Shown here one piece after another: positions 53,741 to 61,889 of a stretch of DNA of 64,000 nucleotides. How positions within the stretch are numbered: position 1 is the first letter of the stretch; every line of letters starts with the position of its first letter. The notes under the pieces are model-generated. The model made no database searches, was not told where the DNA came from, and worked only from the letters and a program-made list of their open reading frames with translations. The position numbers were made by a program, and so were the translations under genes. This DNA comes from Streptomyces sp. SKN60 (GTDB taxonomy: Bacteria; Actinomycetota; Actinomycetes; Streptomycetales; Streptomycetaceae): assembly GCF_026236535.1 (NCBI RefSeq), contig NZ_JAHTMW010000032.1:1-64000 (forward strand), given 5' to 3'.

Positions 53741-54121
53741 TCAACCGCCGGGTCGGAGCCTCAGGAATCTGGCCGCCATGACCGGCCCCAGCTCGCCCAC
53801 GATCCCGTACCCCGGCTCGTACGAGTGCGGCAGGTCCCCGAGGAAGGACGTGACGATGACGTCGTCCACTCCGGCCTCGCCGCGCCGACTCTGCTCCTCC
53901 AGGAAGTCGAGGGTGCGCCGCCAGTCGACGGGGTGGCCCTCGTCGCCCAGGTAGGAGCGGACGGTGTTCTGGACGACGTCCCAGAAGAAGACATGGGGCT
54001 GGACGCGCCCCTGGCTGAAGACGTGAGCGTCGTAGACGCCGCGGAACCCGGGGACGTGGGCGACGAGGTCGCTGACGAGCTGGACGCCGCTGGTGGTCGG
54101 GGCGAGGGCGGGAGTTGTCAT
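53741..54121 (-). CDS. Conserved hypothetical protein, DUF7674-like
   Basis: 126 residues, soluble, mixed alpha/beta. LVSDLVAHVPGFRGVYDAHV and VDWRRTLDFLEEQSRRGEAG followed by LPHSYEPGYGIVGELGPVM suggest a compact immunity-like or DUF7674-type fold; I do not know its function. Same operon as the glycosyltransferase downstream. Confidence 0.65.
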   Translation of the reverse strand: MTTPALAPTTSGVQLVSDLVAHVPGFRGVYDAHVFSQGRVQPHVFFWDVVQNTVRSYLGDEGHPVDWRRTLDFLEEQSRRGEAGVDDVIVTSFLGDLPHSYEPGYGIVGELGPVMAARFLRLRPGG

Positions 54122-54311
54122 CGGCTGCCCGTTTCGGAAGCACTGAGAAGCACTGAGAAGCCCTGCGAGCTCTCACTCAGTCCTCAGCATGCCCGTTCCG
54201 GGATGTCCGATCTCGCCACTTACCAGTACTTTTGCAGTTTCCTGACGGACCCTTTCGCGGAGTTTTCCACAGGGGGTGCGAAGTGTCGCTCTTCCGTGGA
54301 TCGTTGCTCGT

Positions 54312-55232
54312 ATGTACGAGTTGATGAGACTCGCCAGGGGCGGGGTGCTGCTCACGGTGTGGGCGCTCACGGCGGGCTGGCCGCGCGGCCGGCTCGCCCG
54401 GCGGCTGCGGGTGGACGGCTGGCAGCGGATCTGCAGGGGCGCGTGGGCCGTCCCGGACAAGGAGGTGGACTGGCGGCTGCGGGCCCGGGCCGCCCAGTTG
54501 CTGCGGCCCGAGCTGGTGTGCAGCCACCGCACGGCCGCCGCGCTGCACCGCATCGAACTCCTCACGGGGCCCGGGGCGGACGCGGATCTCCTGGAGTTCA
54601 CCGCGCGCCGAAGTTCGGGGGCCCACGACCGGATACGGGTGCACGCCACGTCCCAGCTCACCGACGCGGACTGCGCGACCCGGCGCGGCCTGCGCGTGAC
54701 GACGGCGGCGCGCACGGTCGGCGACCTCATACGGGCCGCCGCCTCCCGCGAGGCGGCCGTGGTCGTCGCGGACTCGGCGCTGTCCTCCCGCTTCGTCGCC
54801 GGCCTGCGCCGCCAGCCCCTCGTCGGTACGGCGGACCTGACCGCCGAACTCGCCTCGCCCCGCCGCCCCGGCGCCCCCTCGGCCCGCCGCTGGCTCCCAC
54901 TCGCCGTCGCGGGATCCGGCTCCCCCGCCGAGACGGTCGCCCGGCTCCGGATGCACGACGCAGGCCTGCACCCCGAGACCCAGCCGACCCTCCACACGGA
55001 CACGGGCCGCCCCCTGCGCCCGGACTTCCTCTTCCGCGCCGCCGGACTGGCCGTCGAGATCGAGGGCTTCGCCTTCCACGGCACCCCCGCCGCCCACGAA
55101 CGCGACGTCCACCGCTTCAACGACCTCCAGAGCTGCCCGGCCGTCCGCCGCGTCCTCCGCTTCACGGCCCGCGAGGTCTTCACCCACCCGGACCGGATAA
55201 TCGCGACAGTCAGGAGGGCGCTGGAGCGGTGA
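54312..55232 (+). CDS. AbiEi/DUF559-type protein with Vsr-like nuclease domain
   Basis: 306 residues. N-terminal winged-helix-like part (QRICRGAWAVPD, CSHRTAAALHRIELL) resembles AbiEi antitoxin-type transcription factors; the C-terminal 90 residues (GRPLRPDFLFRAAGLAVEIEGFAFH, VRRVLRFTAREVF) match the restriction-endonuclease-like DUF559/Vsr fold, with Asp, Glu and His in place. Possibly a solitary defence or repair nuclease. ATG 54312 is used; 54324 is also possible. It ends directly at the long inverted repeat. Confidence 0.7.
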   Translation: MYELMRLARGGVLLTVWALTAGWPRGRLARRLRVDGWQRICRGAWAVPDKEVDWRLRARAAQLLRPELVCSHRTAAALHRIELLTGPGADADLLEFTARRSSGAHDRIRVHATSQLTDADCATRRGLRVTTAARTVGDLIRAAASREAAVVVADSALSSRFVAGLRRQPLVGTADLTAELASPRRPGAPSARRWLPLAVAGSGSPAETVARLRMHDAGLHPETQPTLHTDTGRPLRPDFLFRAAGLAVEIEGFAFHGTPAAHERDVHRFNDLQSCPAVRRVLRFTAREVFTHPDRIIATVRRALER

Positions 55233-55264
55233 GGGAGGGTCCCGTGGGCGGGGGCCCTTGCGGG

Positions 55265-55661
55265 CTTCTGGTGCGGCCGCCCTCTCTCCGAGAGTGGCCC
55301 CCTCCACCACCGCGTCAAGGGCGCTCCCTTCGGTCGCGTCGCAAGCGATGGCCTACGGCCCCCCTTGACCCGGTGCCTCCGGGGGCCTTTAACAACTCGG
55401 AGGGCGGCCGGGGGCGGGGCCACGCGGAAAGCCCCGGGTAGTGCCCGGGCGCCGTAGGCGGATGGCGGGCCGGTGGAGGGTGAGCCCGGATATCGCTCCG
55501 CGATGTATGTCCCCTCGCGGGCCGGTGGGTGGGGGCTCGGACCGTGGCGAGGGCGGGTGGCCCCGATCCCTCGGTGGGGGTGCGCGGAAGCGGAATGGGG
55601 CGCCCAATCCCGGCTCAGCGGCCGACGGCCGTCGTCAGGCCGGGCTGCATGCCCCGCTGGT
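55265..55661 (+). repeat. Long inverted repeat, left copy
   Basis: About 395 bp homologous, in inverted orientation, to 56648-57014. Best conserved are the hairpin core 55276-55408 (imperfect arms beginning GCCGCCCTC and ending GAGGGCGGC, with CGTCAAGGG/CCCTTGACC inside), GTAGTGCCCGGGCGCCGT and GCATGCCCCGCTGGT. It fills the 428-bp gap after the DUF559 gene; no gene is visible. Confidence 0.85.
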
Positions 55662-55888
55662 CATTCGTCCTCGCCCTCCGGGAGGTGGAAGTAGACGGTT
55701 CCCGACCGCCAGGGGCCGTGCTCGGTCATCTCGGATGTGATGACCACGTCCTGGATCTCAGCAAGGCCGAGCGCCTCGATGGAATCGGCCAGCCGCCGCA
55801 GGAGGGCGGGCACGCTGTCGCAGCCGGGGCCGGCGGGGTTGGCCTGTGAGAAGTGGCGGATGGTCCAATGCGTCGGGATGTCGCTCAC
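55661..55888 (-). CDS. Small conserved hypothetical protein
   Basis: 75 residues, no membrane segment; C-terminal EIQDVVITSEMTEHGPWRSG then YFHLPEGEDE, acidic end. Function unknown. GTG 55888 is fixed by a TACGAT box 7 nt upstream and the short divergent gap to the VOC gene. The stop lies at the inner edge of the left inverted-repeat copy. Confidence 0.65.
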   Translation of the reverse strand: MSDIPTHWTIRHFSQANPAGPGCDSVPALLRRLADSIEALGLAEIQDVVITSEMTEHGPWRSGTVYFHLPEGEDE

Positions 55889-55895
55889 GGGCCCG

Positions 55896-55947
55896 ATCGT
55901 AGGCCCGGCCGTGCCTGGCCGGTGGCGTCGGACCCGGCCCCTATCCT
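55896..55947. promoter_or_regulatory. Divergent leaderless promoters
   Basis: TACGAT (55896-55901, leftward, 7 nt from GTG 55888) and TATCCT (55942-55947, rightward, 7 nt from ATG 55955) share a 66-bp gap. Confidence 0.5.
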
Positions 55948-55954
55948 CGCGAGC

Positions 55955-56395
55955 ATGACGATTCAGCGCATGGACAACGTCGGCATCGTCGTCGACGACC
56001 TCGACGCCGCCGTCGCCTTCTTCACCGCGCTCGGCATGGAACTGGAAGGGAGGATGCCGATCGAGGGAAGCTGGGCGGGGAAGGTCGTCGGTCTCGAAGG
56101 CATGCGCAGCGAGATCGCGATGATGCGGGTCCCCGGCGCCCCGGGCCGACTCGAACTGGCGACGTACCACTCCCCGAAGGCGATCACGCCCGAGCCCGCG
56201 ATCACCCCGGCGAACACGCTGGGCCTGCACCGCGTCATGTTCGCCGTCGACGACATCCACGCCACCCTCGCCCGCCTCCGCCCGCACGGCGCCGAACTCG
56301 TCGGGGAAGTGACGCGCTTCGAGGACAGCTACCTGCTCTGCTACCTCCGGGGCCCGAGCGGAATCATCCTCGCCCTGGCCGAAGAACTCAGCTGA
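55955..56395 (+). CDS. VOC-superfamily (glyoxalase/dioxygenase-like) protein
   Basis: 146 residues, two beta-alpha-beta-beta-beta units: RMDNVGIVVDDLDAAVAFFT and HRVMFAVDDIHATLARLRPH, ending SYLLCYLRGPSGIILALAEE with a metal-ligand Glu. Could be a lyase, dioxygenase or resistance protein. Bracketed with the 75-residue gene by the inverted repeat. Confidence 0.85.
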   Translation: MTIQRMDNVGIVVDDLDAAVAFFTALGMELEGRMPIEGSWAGKVVGLEGMRSEIAMMRVPGAPGRLELATYHSPKAITPEPAITPANTLGLHRVMFAVDDIHATLARLRPHGAELVGEVTRFEDSYLLCYLRGPSGIILALAEELS

Positions 56396-56404
56396 CCGTC
56401 GGGC

Positions 56405-56507
56405 GTGCAAAGTCCGCTATCCGCAGACGAAATGGGGCGGGTGTGAACTCCTGTGATTCCAGAGGCGTTCCCTAGCGGCCCGGGCCTCGCGCCAGCAGAC
56501 TTTGCCC
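56405..56507 (+). repeat. 103-bp element with terminal inverted repeats, copy 1
   Basis: Starts GTGCAAAGTCCGC and ends GCAGACTTTGCCC (11 of 13 pair). It has the same length and shares inner words with copy 2 (CTCCTGTGAyTCCAG, GGGCCTCGCGC). Ten bp after the VOC stop. Confidence 0.7.
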
Positions 56508-56538
56508 GCCCATCGCACGCGCCGAGCACTGCGGAGCG

Positions 56539-56641
56539 GTGCAAACTCCGCAATCCCCACCCCGGGACGAGACATGCGGGACTCCTGTGACTCCAGTGGT
56601 GGCCGGCGGCGTCCAGGGCCTCGCGCGAGCGGGGTTTGCAC
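56539..56641 (+). repeat. 103-bp element with terminal inverted repeats, copy 2
   Basis: Starts GTGCAAACTCCGC and ends GCGGGGTTTGCAC (12 of 13 pair), 31 bp after copy 1 in the same orientation. No coding capacity; resembles a MITE or REP-like hairpin. Confidence 0.75.
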
Positions 56642-56647
56642 CCTCCG

Positions 56648-57014
56648 GCCGTAACCAGCGGGGCATGCGCCCCAGCCCAACGACGGCCGCCGCCCCATTC
56701 CACGCCCCGAAGGCGGACACCGTCCCACCGGCCTCGACCGGGAACGAGCCCCCACCCACCGGGCAGCAGAACGCCCCCGGCGCGGAGCGATACCCGGCCC
56801 CAACACCCACGCACCCGCCACCCGCCCACGGCGCCCGGGCACTACCCGGACCCTTCCGCGTGGCCGGGCCCCCGGCCGCCCTCCGAGTGTGAAAAGGCCC
56901 CCGGAGGCACCGGGTCAAGGGTGGGCGCAGCCCATCGCGCAGCGACGCCGTAGGCGCCCTTGACGCGGTGGTGGAGGGGGCCACACTCGGAGAGAGGGCG
57001 GCCGCACCAGAAGC
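56648..57014 (-). repeat. Long inverted repeat, right copy
   Basis: Inverted copy of 55265-55661, with hairpin core at 56875-57002. With the two 103-bp elements it fills most of the 786-bp gap 56396-57181, which has no full gene. Confidence 0.85.
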
Positions 57015-57151
57015 AAGCGCAGGGCTCCCGCCCCAAGGGCCGTCAGGACCAGCACCTCACCAGGGAGGACCACTACCTCACCGACAGCCGTGACGCCCTC
57101 CGGCAACTGATCCTGGACATCAAGGCCAGCAAGGCGGATCGCCTGCTCTGA
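57015..57151 (+). pseudogene. Possible 3' gene remnant
   Basis: Beyond the repeat edge an open frame reads QDQHLTREDHYLTDSRDALR and ends DIKASKADRLL before a TGA at 57149-57151. The composition looks protein-like and helical, but its only upstream start lies inside the repeat and it matches no family I know. A chance frame is possible. Confidence 0.25.
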
Positions 57152-57155
57152 CCAG

Positions 57156-57177
57156 GCGAGGCGGGCGCGCGCCTCGC
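57156..57177 (-). terminator. Short hairpin after the OmpA-like gene
   Basis: GCGAGGCG / CGCCTCGC (8 bp, 6-nt loop) within 5 nt of the leftward stop codon at 57182; plausible end of the tad operon. Confidence 0.5.
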
Positions 57178-57181
57178 GCCG

Positions 57182-57805
57182 CTACCCGCCGGAGGTGCGC
57201 GGGAAGGAGACCTCGACGCGGCGGTTCTTCTTCCGGCCCTCCTCGGTGGCGTTGTCGGCGATGGGGTAGTCCTCGCTGTAGCCGCGGATGTCGAAGGTGG
57301 TGCCGGGGTCGAGGTTCTTGGCGAGTTCGAGCTGTACGGCGTCGGCGCGTTCCTTGGACAGCTTCAGACCGTGCTCGTACGACCCGAGGTCGTCGGTGAA
57401 CCCGAAAACGCGGACGCGCCGGGAGGCCTGCTTGTTGATCTCGGCGGCGATCGCGGCGATACGCGCGGTGGCGGAGGGGCTGAGCTTGGCGCTGTCCTTG
57501 GGGAAGAGGACTTCAGCCTGGAGGGCGAAGGTGACGTCGACGTTGGTGTCCTCGCGACGCTGCTCGCCGCCTTCCTCCTCGACGATCTGCTTGATGTCGA
57601 GGACCTTGGCGGGCGCGAGGGTGGCCCCGTCGGGAAGCATCAGGGCGGGTGAACTCGCGTCGATGACGGGGGGCGGGCCGCCGTTGGTGGTGGAGTTCGG
57701 CGGGTCGTCAGCGCGGGCGGCACCGGCCGTGCCGACCGTGCCGGTCAGGAGCACGAGGGTTGCCGTGAGGGTGGCGAGGCGGCGCGGGGTGGTCGTCGTC
57801 GTCAT
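57182..57805 (-). CDS. Secreted OmpA-family protein
   Basis: 207 residues: Sec signal peptide (LATLTATLVLLTGTVGTAGA) and a C-terminal OmpA-like peptidoglycan-binding domain: VFGFTDDLGSYEHGLKLSKE, Arg in KERADAVQLEL and ATEEGRKKNRRVEVSF. Probably anchors the pilus assembly to the wall. Nine bp downstream of the lipoprotein gene in the tad operon. Confidence 0.88.
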   Translation of the reverse strand: MTTTTTPRRLATLTATLVLLTGTVGTAGAARADDPPNSTTNGGPPPVIDASSPALMLPDGATLAPAKVLDIKQIVEEEGGEQRREDTNVDVTFALQAEVLFPKDSAKLSPSATARIAAIAAEINKQASRRVRVFGFTDDLGSYEHGLKLSKERADAVQLELAKNLDPGTTFDIRGYSEDYPIADNATEEGRKKNRRVEVSFPRTSGG

Positions 57806-57814
57806 GACTGCGCC

Positions 57815-58396
57815 TCAGGAGAGTTTGATGGTGGCGGGGGTGAAGGTGGGGAGCTGGAGCGAGACCTCGGTGGTGGTGGCGGGCGGGGCGGGGAACTGCA
57901 TGAAGACGGGCGTTTCCGCGCCAGGCGCGAGAGTGGAGAGCCGGGTGGTGGTGAGCGGTCGCCCATCGGTGTCACGGAGGACGTAGTAGCGCTTCTTCCC
58001 GGCGGGGTCGAGGAACGTAGCGCCACCGAGGGAGTTGCCGTGCTTGATGATCTCCGTCTCGTCGCCGCTGAGGTGGGAGGAGATCACGGCTGCGGCGCTC
58101 GAAGTGTTCTTCAGCCGGCCGCTGATCGTGAGAAAGCCACCCGCGTCACGCGTGGCGGCGTTCACGGCAAGCTCCAGGCCCTCTTGGCCCTTGAGTACGG
58201 CGAGGACTTCTGTCGGCGCGGCCGAGGGAGAGGGCTGGGCTCCCTGTCCGCCGTCCTTCGGAGAGACCGAGCTCGCCGAGGGCTGCTGCTTCTTCGGGGA
58301 TTCACCGCTTCCGCATCCAGTGATGCCGAGAGCAAGTCCAGCCGCCAGGGCTACGGCCGCCCCCCTGCGGGCCTTCCTCGCGTACCGAACGTTCAT
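57815..58396 (-). CDS. Lipoprotein of the tad locus
   Basis: 193 residues: signal sequence with lipobox LALGITGC (Cys near residue 28), Ser/Pro/Lys linker, then a globular domain containing GGFLTISGRLKNTS and KKRYYVLRDTDGRPL. No known family. ATG 58396 has AAGGA upstream; ATG 58417 overlaps the preceding TGA as TGATG and is the coupled alternative. Confidence 0.78.
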   Translation of the reverse strand: MNVRYARKARRGAAVALAAGLALGITGCGSGESPKKQQPSASSVSPKDGGQGAQPSPSAAPTEVLAVLKGQEGLELAVNAATRDAGGFLTISGRLKNTSSAAAVISSHLSGDETEIIKHGNSLGGATFLDPAGKKRYYVLRDTDGRPLTTTRLSTLAPGAETPVFMQFPAPPATTTEVSLQLPTFTPATIKLS

Positions 58397-58416
58397 GAAT
58401 CCAGGTCCTTCGCGCA

Positions 58417-59103
58417 TCAGTCGACAAGTCGAACAGTGAAAAGGTCAGTCGCACCGGGCAGCTGTGGGTCTTCCGGGTCGATCGTCCACTCGACACCATC
58501 GCAGACGAGGCCGGTGATCGGTTCGGGCTCGGGGCTCGGCGTAGGCGTCGGATCGGGCGTGGCCGAGCCTGTCGGCGTGGGTGTACTGGGAGTGGGCGGC
58601 GGGGGTGGGGGCTCGGGGGCGTCAAAGGAACAGAGTGGTTCCAGGACGGCCGTAGCGCTCGCCTCCGCGTGCTGGCCCTCCGTGCCAGGTACGAGCGACT
58701 TGCCCACGGTGTCGGTAGTGCTGATCCGTACGTGGAACTCGACGCCGTCGCCGGCGGGCCGGTCGAAGCAGTCGGAGCTGGACATGGACATCGTGGCGCC
58801 GTTGTCGTGCGCGTACTGTGCCGCGCTCTCACAGGCCGTGCGGGTGACGAAGCCCTTGCCTTGGAGGAATCGGTCCCACGCGTCCGGTTCGAGGAGCACC
58901 TCACGCCAGCCGTCACGCAGTTGCCTCCGTGCGTCTTGCGCGGCGGCAAGTGCGGCGGCATCGGCGGCCGTCTGACCTCCGCCGCGGAGGACGGACGCCT
59001 GCGCCACGGCGAAGTAGACGAATGCGAGGAACAGCAGGCCGGCGATCACCGTGATGTAGACAGGGAAGGCCTGTCCTGAATCGCCCGACGGGGAACTTCT
59101 CAG
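58417..59103 (-). CDS. TadG-like pilus assembly protein, probable CTG start
   Basis: About 228 residues: short polar leader, DSGQAFPVYITVIAGLLFLA membrane segment typical of TadE/G pseudopilins, a region with paired Cys (TACESA, SDCFD), then a Pro/Thr linker and C-terminal ITGLVCDGVEWTIDPED. The frame has no ATG, GTG or TTG between the pilin overlap and the membrane helix; CTG 59103 overlaps the pilin stop as CTGA, matching the ATGA-type coupling of neighbouring genes. Confidence 0.7.
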   Translation of the reverse strand: MRSSPSGDSGQAFPVYITVIAGLLFLAFVYFAVAQASVLRGGGQTAADAAALAAAQDARRQLRDGWREVLLEPDAWDRFLQGKGFVTRTACESAAQYAHDNGATMSMSSSDCFDRPAGDGVEFHVRISTTDTVGKSLVPGTEGQHAEASATAVLEPLCSFDAPEPPPPPPTPSTPTPTGSATPDPTPTPSPEPEPITGLVCDGVEWTIDPEDPQLPGATDLFTVRLVD

Positions 59104-59336
59104 CTCCCGCCCCCGGTCAGGCTGGCGATCTTCCGTGAAATCGCATCCTTGATGTCCTGGCCGATGCTCGTCCCCGAGATCGCGATCACGATCGCCACCA
59201 CGACCACGATGATCCCCAGGTACTCCACCGCCGTCTGCCCCCGGTCGCGGTCCCGCCGTGCCGCAGCTCGGCGTTCGCCCCAACTCGCCCCGTGCACCTT
59301 GGCCTTGGTCAGGGCCCTCAGCAGCGCCTCGTTCAT
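59100..59336 (-). CDS. Flp-type pilin
   Basis: 78 residues: basic leader of about 40, then the Flp signature DRGQTAVEYLGIIVVVVAIV with Gly before and Glu5/Tyr6-like EY after the expected prepilin cleavage site, and a short C-terminal tail. Substrate of the A24 peptidase at 51453. ATG 59336 with GGAGGGG upstream; a longer frame to 59417 adds nothing conserved. Confidence 0.85.
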   Translation of the reverse strand: MNEALLRALTKAKVHGASWGERRAAARRDRDRGQTAVEYLGIIVVVVAIVIAISGTSIGQDIKDAISRKIASLTGGGS

Positions 59337-59450
59337 CGTGTTCCCCTCCGAGTCCGGCGACTCGGGCAGGGTACGCCGTTCGGGTGGGGGGATCACAGGG
59401 TCCGTAGGCCCAATCACCCTGGGTAGTCAGCGCCCGAGGCGCCGCCGGAC

Positions 59451-60005
59451 TCATGACGCGGTCCTCGTGCCGAGCCAGGAGGCGATGGCTTCGCCGCGGG
59501 TGGTGCTGTGGAGTTTGGCGAAGATGCGGTTGATGTGGTTCTTGACGGTCTTTTCGGAGATGGAGCAGGTGGCGGCGATCTGCTGATTGGTCAGGCCGGT
59601 TGCGATCAGGTCCATGACCTCCACCTCCCTCGCACTCAGACCGAAACGTTGCACTCGCGAAGCTGAATTTCTGAAGTGCAGTATATTCCCCAGAGTTGAC
59701 CTCGCGCCAGCATGTGCAGTCGCACGCACCGTCCGTACGAGCTCCGCCACGTCGAACCGGCCGTGGACCAGCCGCCCCGCTGCCGACCCGAACGCCCCGT
59801 CCCCCGCCGGCTCGTGCGTCAGCAGCAGCACCGGCGCCAGCGCCGACAACCGCTCCACCGCCTCCGCGTCCCCGTCGACCACCACGAGGTCCGCCCCCGC
59901 GCCCTCCCCCACCACCTCCATGTCCGGGCACGCGCCCAACAGCACCGTCAGGCCCGCCCGTACGACCGGGTTGGCGGCCACCACCAGAATCTTCAGCGTC
60001 CGCAT
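59451..60005 (-). CDS. LuxR-type regulator with pseudo-receiver domain
   Basis: 184 residues. N-terminal receiver fold keeps the central Asp (LVVVDGD) but lacks the acidic pair (ILVVAANPVVR) and the conserved Lys. C-terminal LuxR helix-turn-helix: FGLSAREVEVMDLIATGLTN followed by ISEKTVKNHINRIFAKLHST. One nucleotide separates it from tadC, so it is made with the pilus machinery and may regulate it independent of phosphorylation. Confidence 0.87.
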   Translation of the reverse strand: MRTLKILVVAANPVVRAGLTVLLGACPDMEVVGEGAGADLVVVDGDAEAVERLSALAPVLLLTHEPAGDGAFGSAAGRLVHGRFDVAELVRTVRATAHAGARSTLGNILHFRNSASRVQRFGLSAREVEVMDLIATGLTNQQIAATCSISEKTVKNHINRIFAKLHSTTRGEAIASWLGTRTAS

Positions 60006-60006
60006 G

Positions 60007-60894
60007 TCACTCGCCCGTGATCGAGCCGAAGTCGGTGCCGGTGCCCAGGAAGAGGCCCGCGCCGAGCAGGATCATCGTGGCCGGGACCATCAGGGTCGTG
60101 ATCACCATCGTGGCCTTGGGCACGGCCTTCGCGGCCTTGCGGCGCGCGTTCTGGGCGTCGGTCCTGCGCATGTCGTTGGCGATCTGGATGAGCGTGTCGA
60201 CGATGGGCGCGCCCAGCTCCTCGCCCTGCTGCAGGGCCGTCACGAACTGGGCGACCTGCTCGGAGTCGTTGCGTCGCCGCAGTTCGTCGAAGGCTTCGCG
60301 GCGGCTGACGCCCATGTCCATCTGGCGGAGGGTGATGCGGAGTTCGTCGGCCCAGGGGCCCTCGTACTTGTCGGCGACCCGTTCCAGGGCCTGGCGGAAG
60401 CCGAGGCCGGCCGACACGACGACCGCGAGCACGTCCAGGAAGTCGGGGAGCGTCCGCTCGATCTGGTCCTTGCGGATGCGGACGGCGGACCAGATGCCGA
60501 CCTCTGTCCAGAAGGCGCCGAAGGCGAAGAGCAGCAGCGCGACCAGGAAGGACCCCCTGCTCAGCATGAGCAGGCCGCCGAGGACGCCCAGGAAGCCGTA
60601 GACGGCGCGCCGCGCCCCGTAACGGTCGATGGTGAGGCCGCCCGGGTTTCCGGCGAGGTCGATCCGGCGGCGGACGGAGTTGACCCGCTTGGGGCCCATG
60701 AGCCGGAGGACGGCCGGGGACCAGCGCATGCCGAGGCGGTCGACGACGGAGTCGACGGCGCCGGTGCGGGTGGCGCCGACCTCCAGGGCGAGTTGGAGGT
60801 CGGTGGGGAGTTTGGCGTCGGCGCGGTAGAGGCGGATGCCGTAGGCGGCGCCGGCGACGGAGAGGCCCCCGAGGAGGGCGAGGATGAGATCCAC
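60007..60894 (-). CDS. tadC: TadC-like pilus platform protein (type II secretion F fold)
   Basis: 295 residues; two N-terminal and two C-terminal hydrophobic segments around a cytoplasmic T2SSF domain with LPDFLDVLAVVVSAGLGFRQ and ELGAPIVDTLIQIANDMR. GTG 60894 has AAGGA upstream and lies 11 nt after the tadB stop. Confidence 0.87.
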   Translation of the reverse strand: MDLILALLGGLSVAGAAYGIRLYRADAKLPTDLQLALEVGATRTGAVDSVVDRLGMRWSPAVLRLMGPKRVNSVRRRIDLAGNPGGLTIDRYGARRAVYGFLGVLGGLLMLSRGSFLVALLLFAFGAFWTEVGIWSAVRIRKDQIERTLPDFLDVLAVVVSAGLGFRQALERVADKYEGPWADELRITLRQMDMGVSRREAFDELRRRNDSEQVAQFVTALQQGEELGAPIVDTLIQIANDMRRTDAQNARRKAAKAVPKATMVITTLMVPATMILLGAGLFLGTGTDFGSITGE

Positions 60895-60905
60895 AGTCCT
60901 TGTCC

Positions 60906-61862
60906 CTACACGTCGATCTTCGCGAAGCGGCGGATCACGACGAAGCCGACCACATACAGGCCGAACGCCAGCACCACCGCCAGCTGCCCCAGGCCCGAGC
61001 CGGTCATCCGGTCGAGGGCGCCGGGCTGCATGTTGTCGATGAGCAGCAGCGAGCCGACGCCGATGACGGGGACCGCGTACGCCGTCATGCTCACCTGCGA
61101 CAGCTGCGTGCGCACCTCGCGCCGGGTCTCCTTCCGCTCCTCCAGCGTCTCGGTGAGGTTGCGCAGGGAGGAGACGACGGTGCCGCCGGCCCGGTTGGCG
61201 AGCACGAGGGTCGTGACGAGGACGACGAGTTCGCGGGACGGGAGGCGGTCGGCGAGTTCGCCGAGGGCGTCGTCGATGGAGGTGCCGACGGCGAGCTGCT
61301 GGGCGACCTTCTCCAGCTCGTCTCCCGCCGGCGCGTCCATCTCGTCGGCGGCGAGCGAGAGCGCCATGCGCAGGGCGAGGCCGGCCTGGGTGGCGTTGGC
61401 GAGGATGCGGGAGAGCTCGGGGAGCTGGTTGATGAACTTCTCGATGCGCTTCTGCCGCTGCCAGTTGAGGAAGCCCATCGCCACCCACACCCCGAGGAAG
61501 CCGCAGATCGGCCCGAAGAACGGCGACAGCAGGGCCTGCCCGGTGGCCCACAGCGCGGCGACCGTCACGGCCATGGCGACGACGAACTCGCCCGGCGTGA
61601 CGTCGAGTCCGGTGGCGGAGATCCGGAGCTCCAGCTTGCGGCCCAGCGCGGTACGGCGCACCCGCCGGTCGACGCCCCGGAACGGGCGCCTGCGCCGGCC
61701 GCCGGGGTCGCCCGTCTCGCCCGCGTTCTGCGAGAGGCGGGCGATGAGCGCGGAGCGCTGGGCGGCGCCGCTCGCGTACAGCTGGATTCCGGCCACGGCC
61801 AGGACAGCGCACACGAGTGCGGCGCCGACGGTCAGCAGGGTCGGGGTCGAGGTCAGGGTCAT
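60906..61862 (-). CDS. tadB: TadB-like pilus platform protein (type II secretion F fold)
   Basis: 318 residues; N-terminal anchor, middle segments, and T2SSF domain with INQLPELSRILANATQAGLA and LTTLVLANRAGGTVVSSLRN-type motif (VTTLVLANRAGG). Pairs with TadC in the inner-membrane platform. Follows tadA by 27 bp. Confidence 0.88.
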   Translation of the reverse strand: MTLTSTPTLLTVGAALVCAVLAVAGIQLYASGAAQRSALIARLSQNAGETGDPGGRRRRPFRGVDRRVRRTALGRKLELRISATGLDVTPGEFVVAMAVTVAALWATGQALLSPFFGPICGFLGVWVAMGFLNWQRQKRIEKFINQLPELSRILANATQAGLALRMALSLAADEMDAPAGDELEKVAQQLAVGTSIDDALGELADRLPSRELVVLVTTLVLANRAGGTVVSSLRNLTETLEERKETRREVRTQLSQVSMTAYAVPVIGVGSLLLIDNMQPGALDRMTGSGLGQLAVVLAFGLYVVGFVVIRRFAKIDV

Positions 61863-61889
61863 CGTCCTTCTGCTTCCTTCCCTACGTGG

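Noticed and set aside
55276..55408. Insertion sequence at the left repeat copy
   Set aside because: No transposase frame or target-site duplication is visible; kept as a hairpin-bearing inverted repeat.
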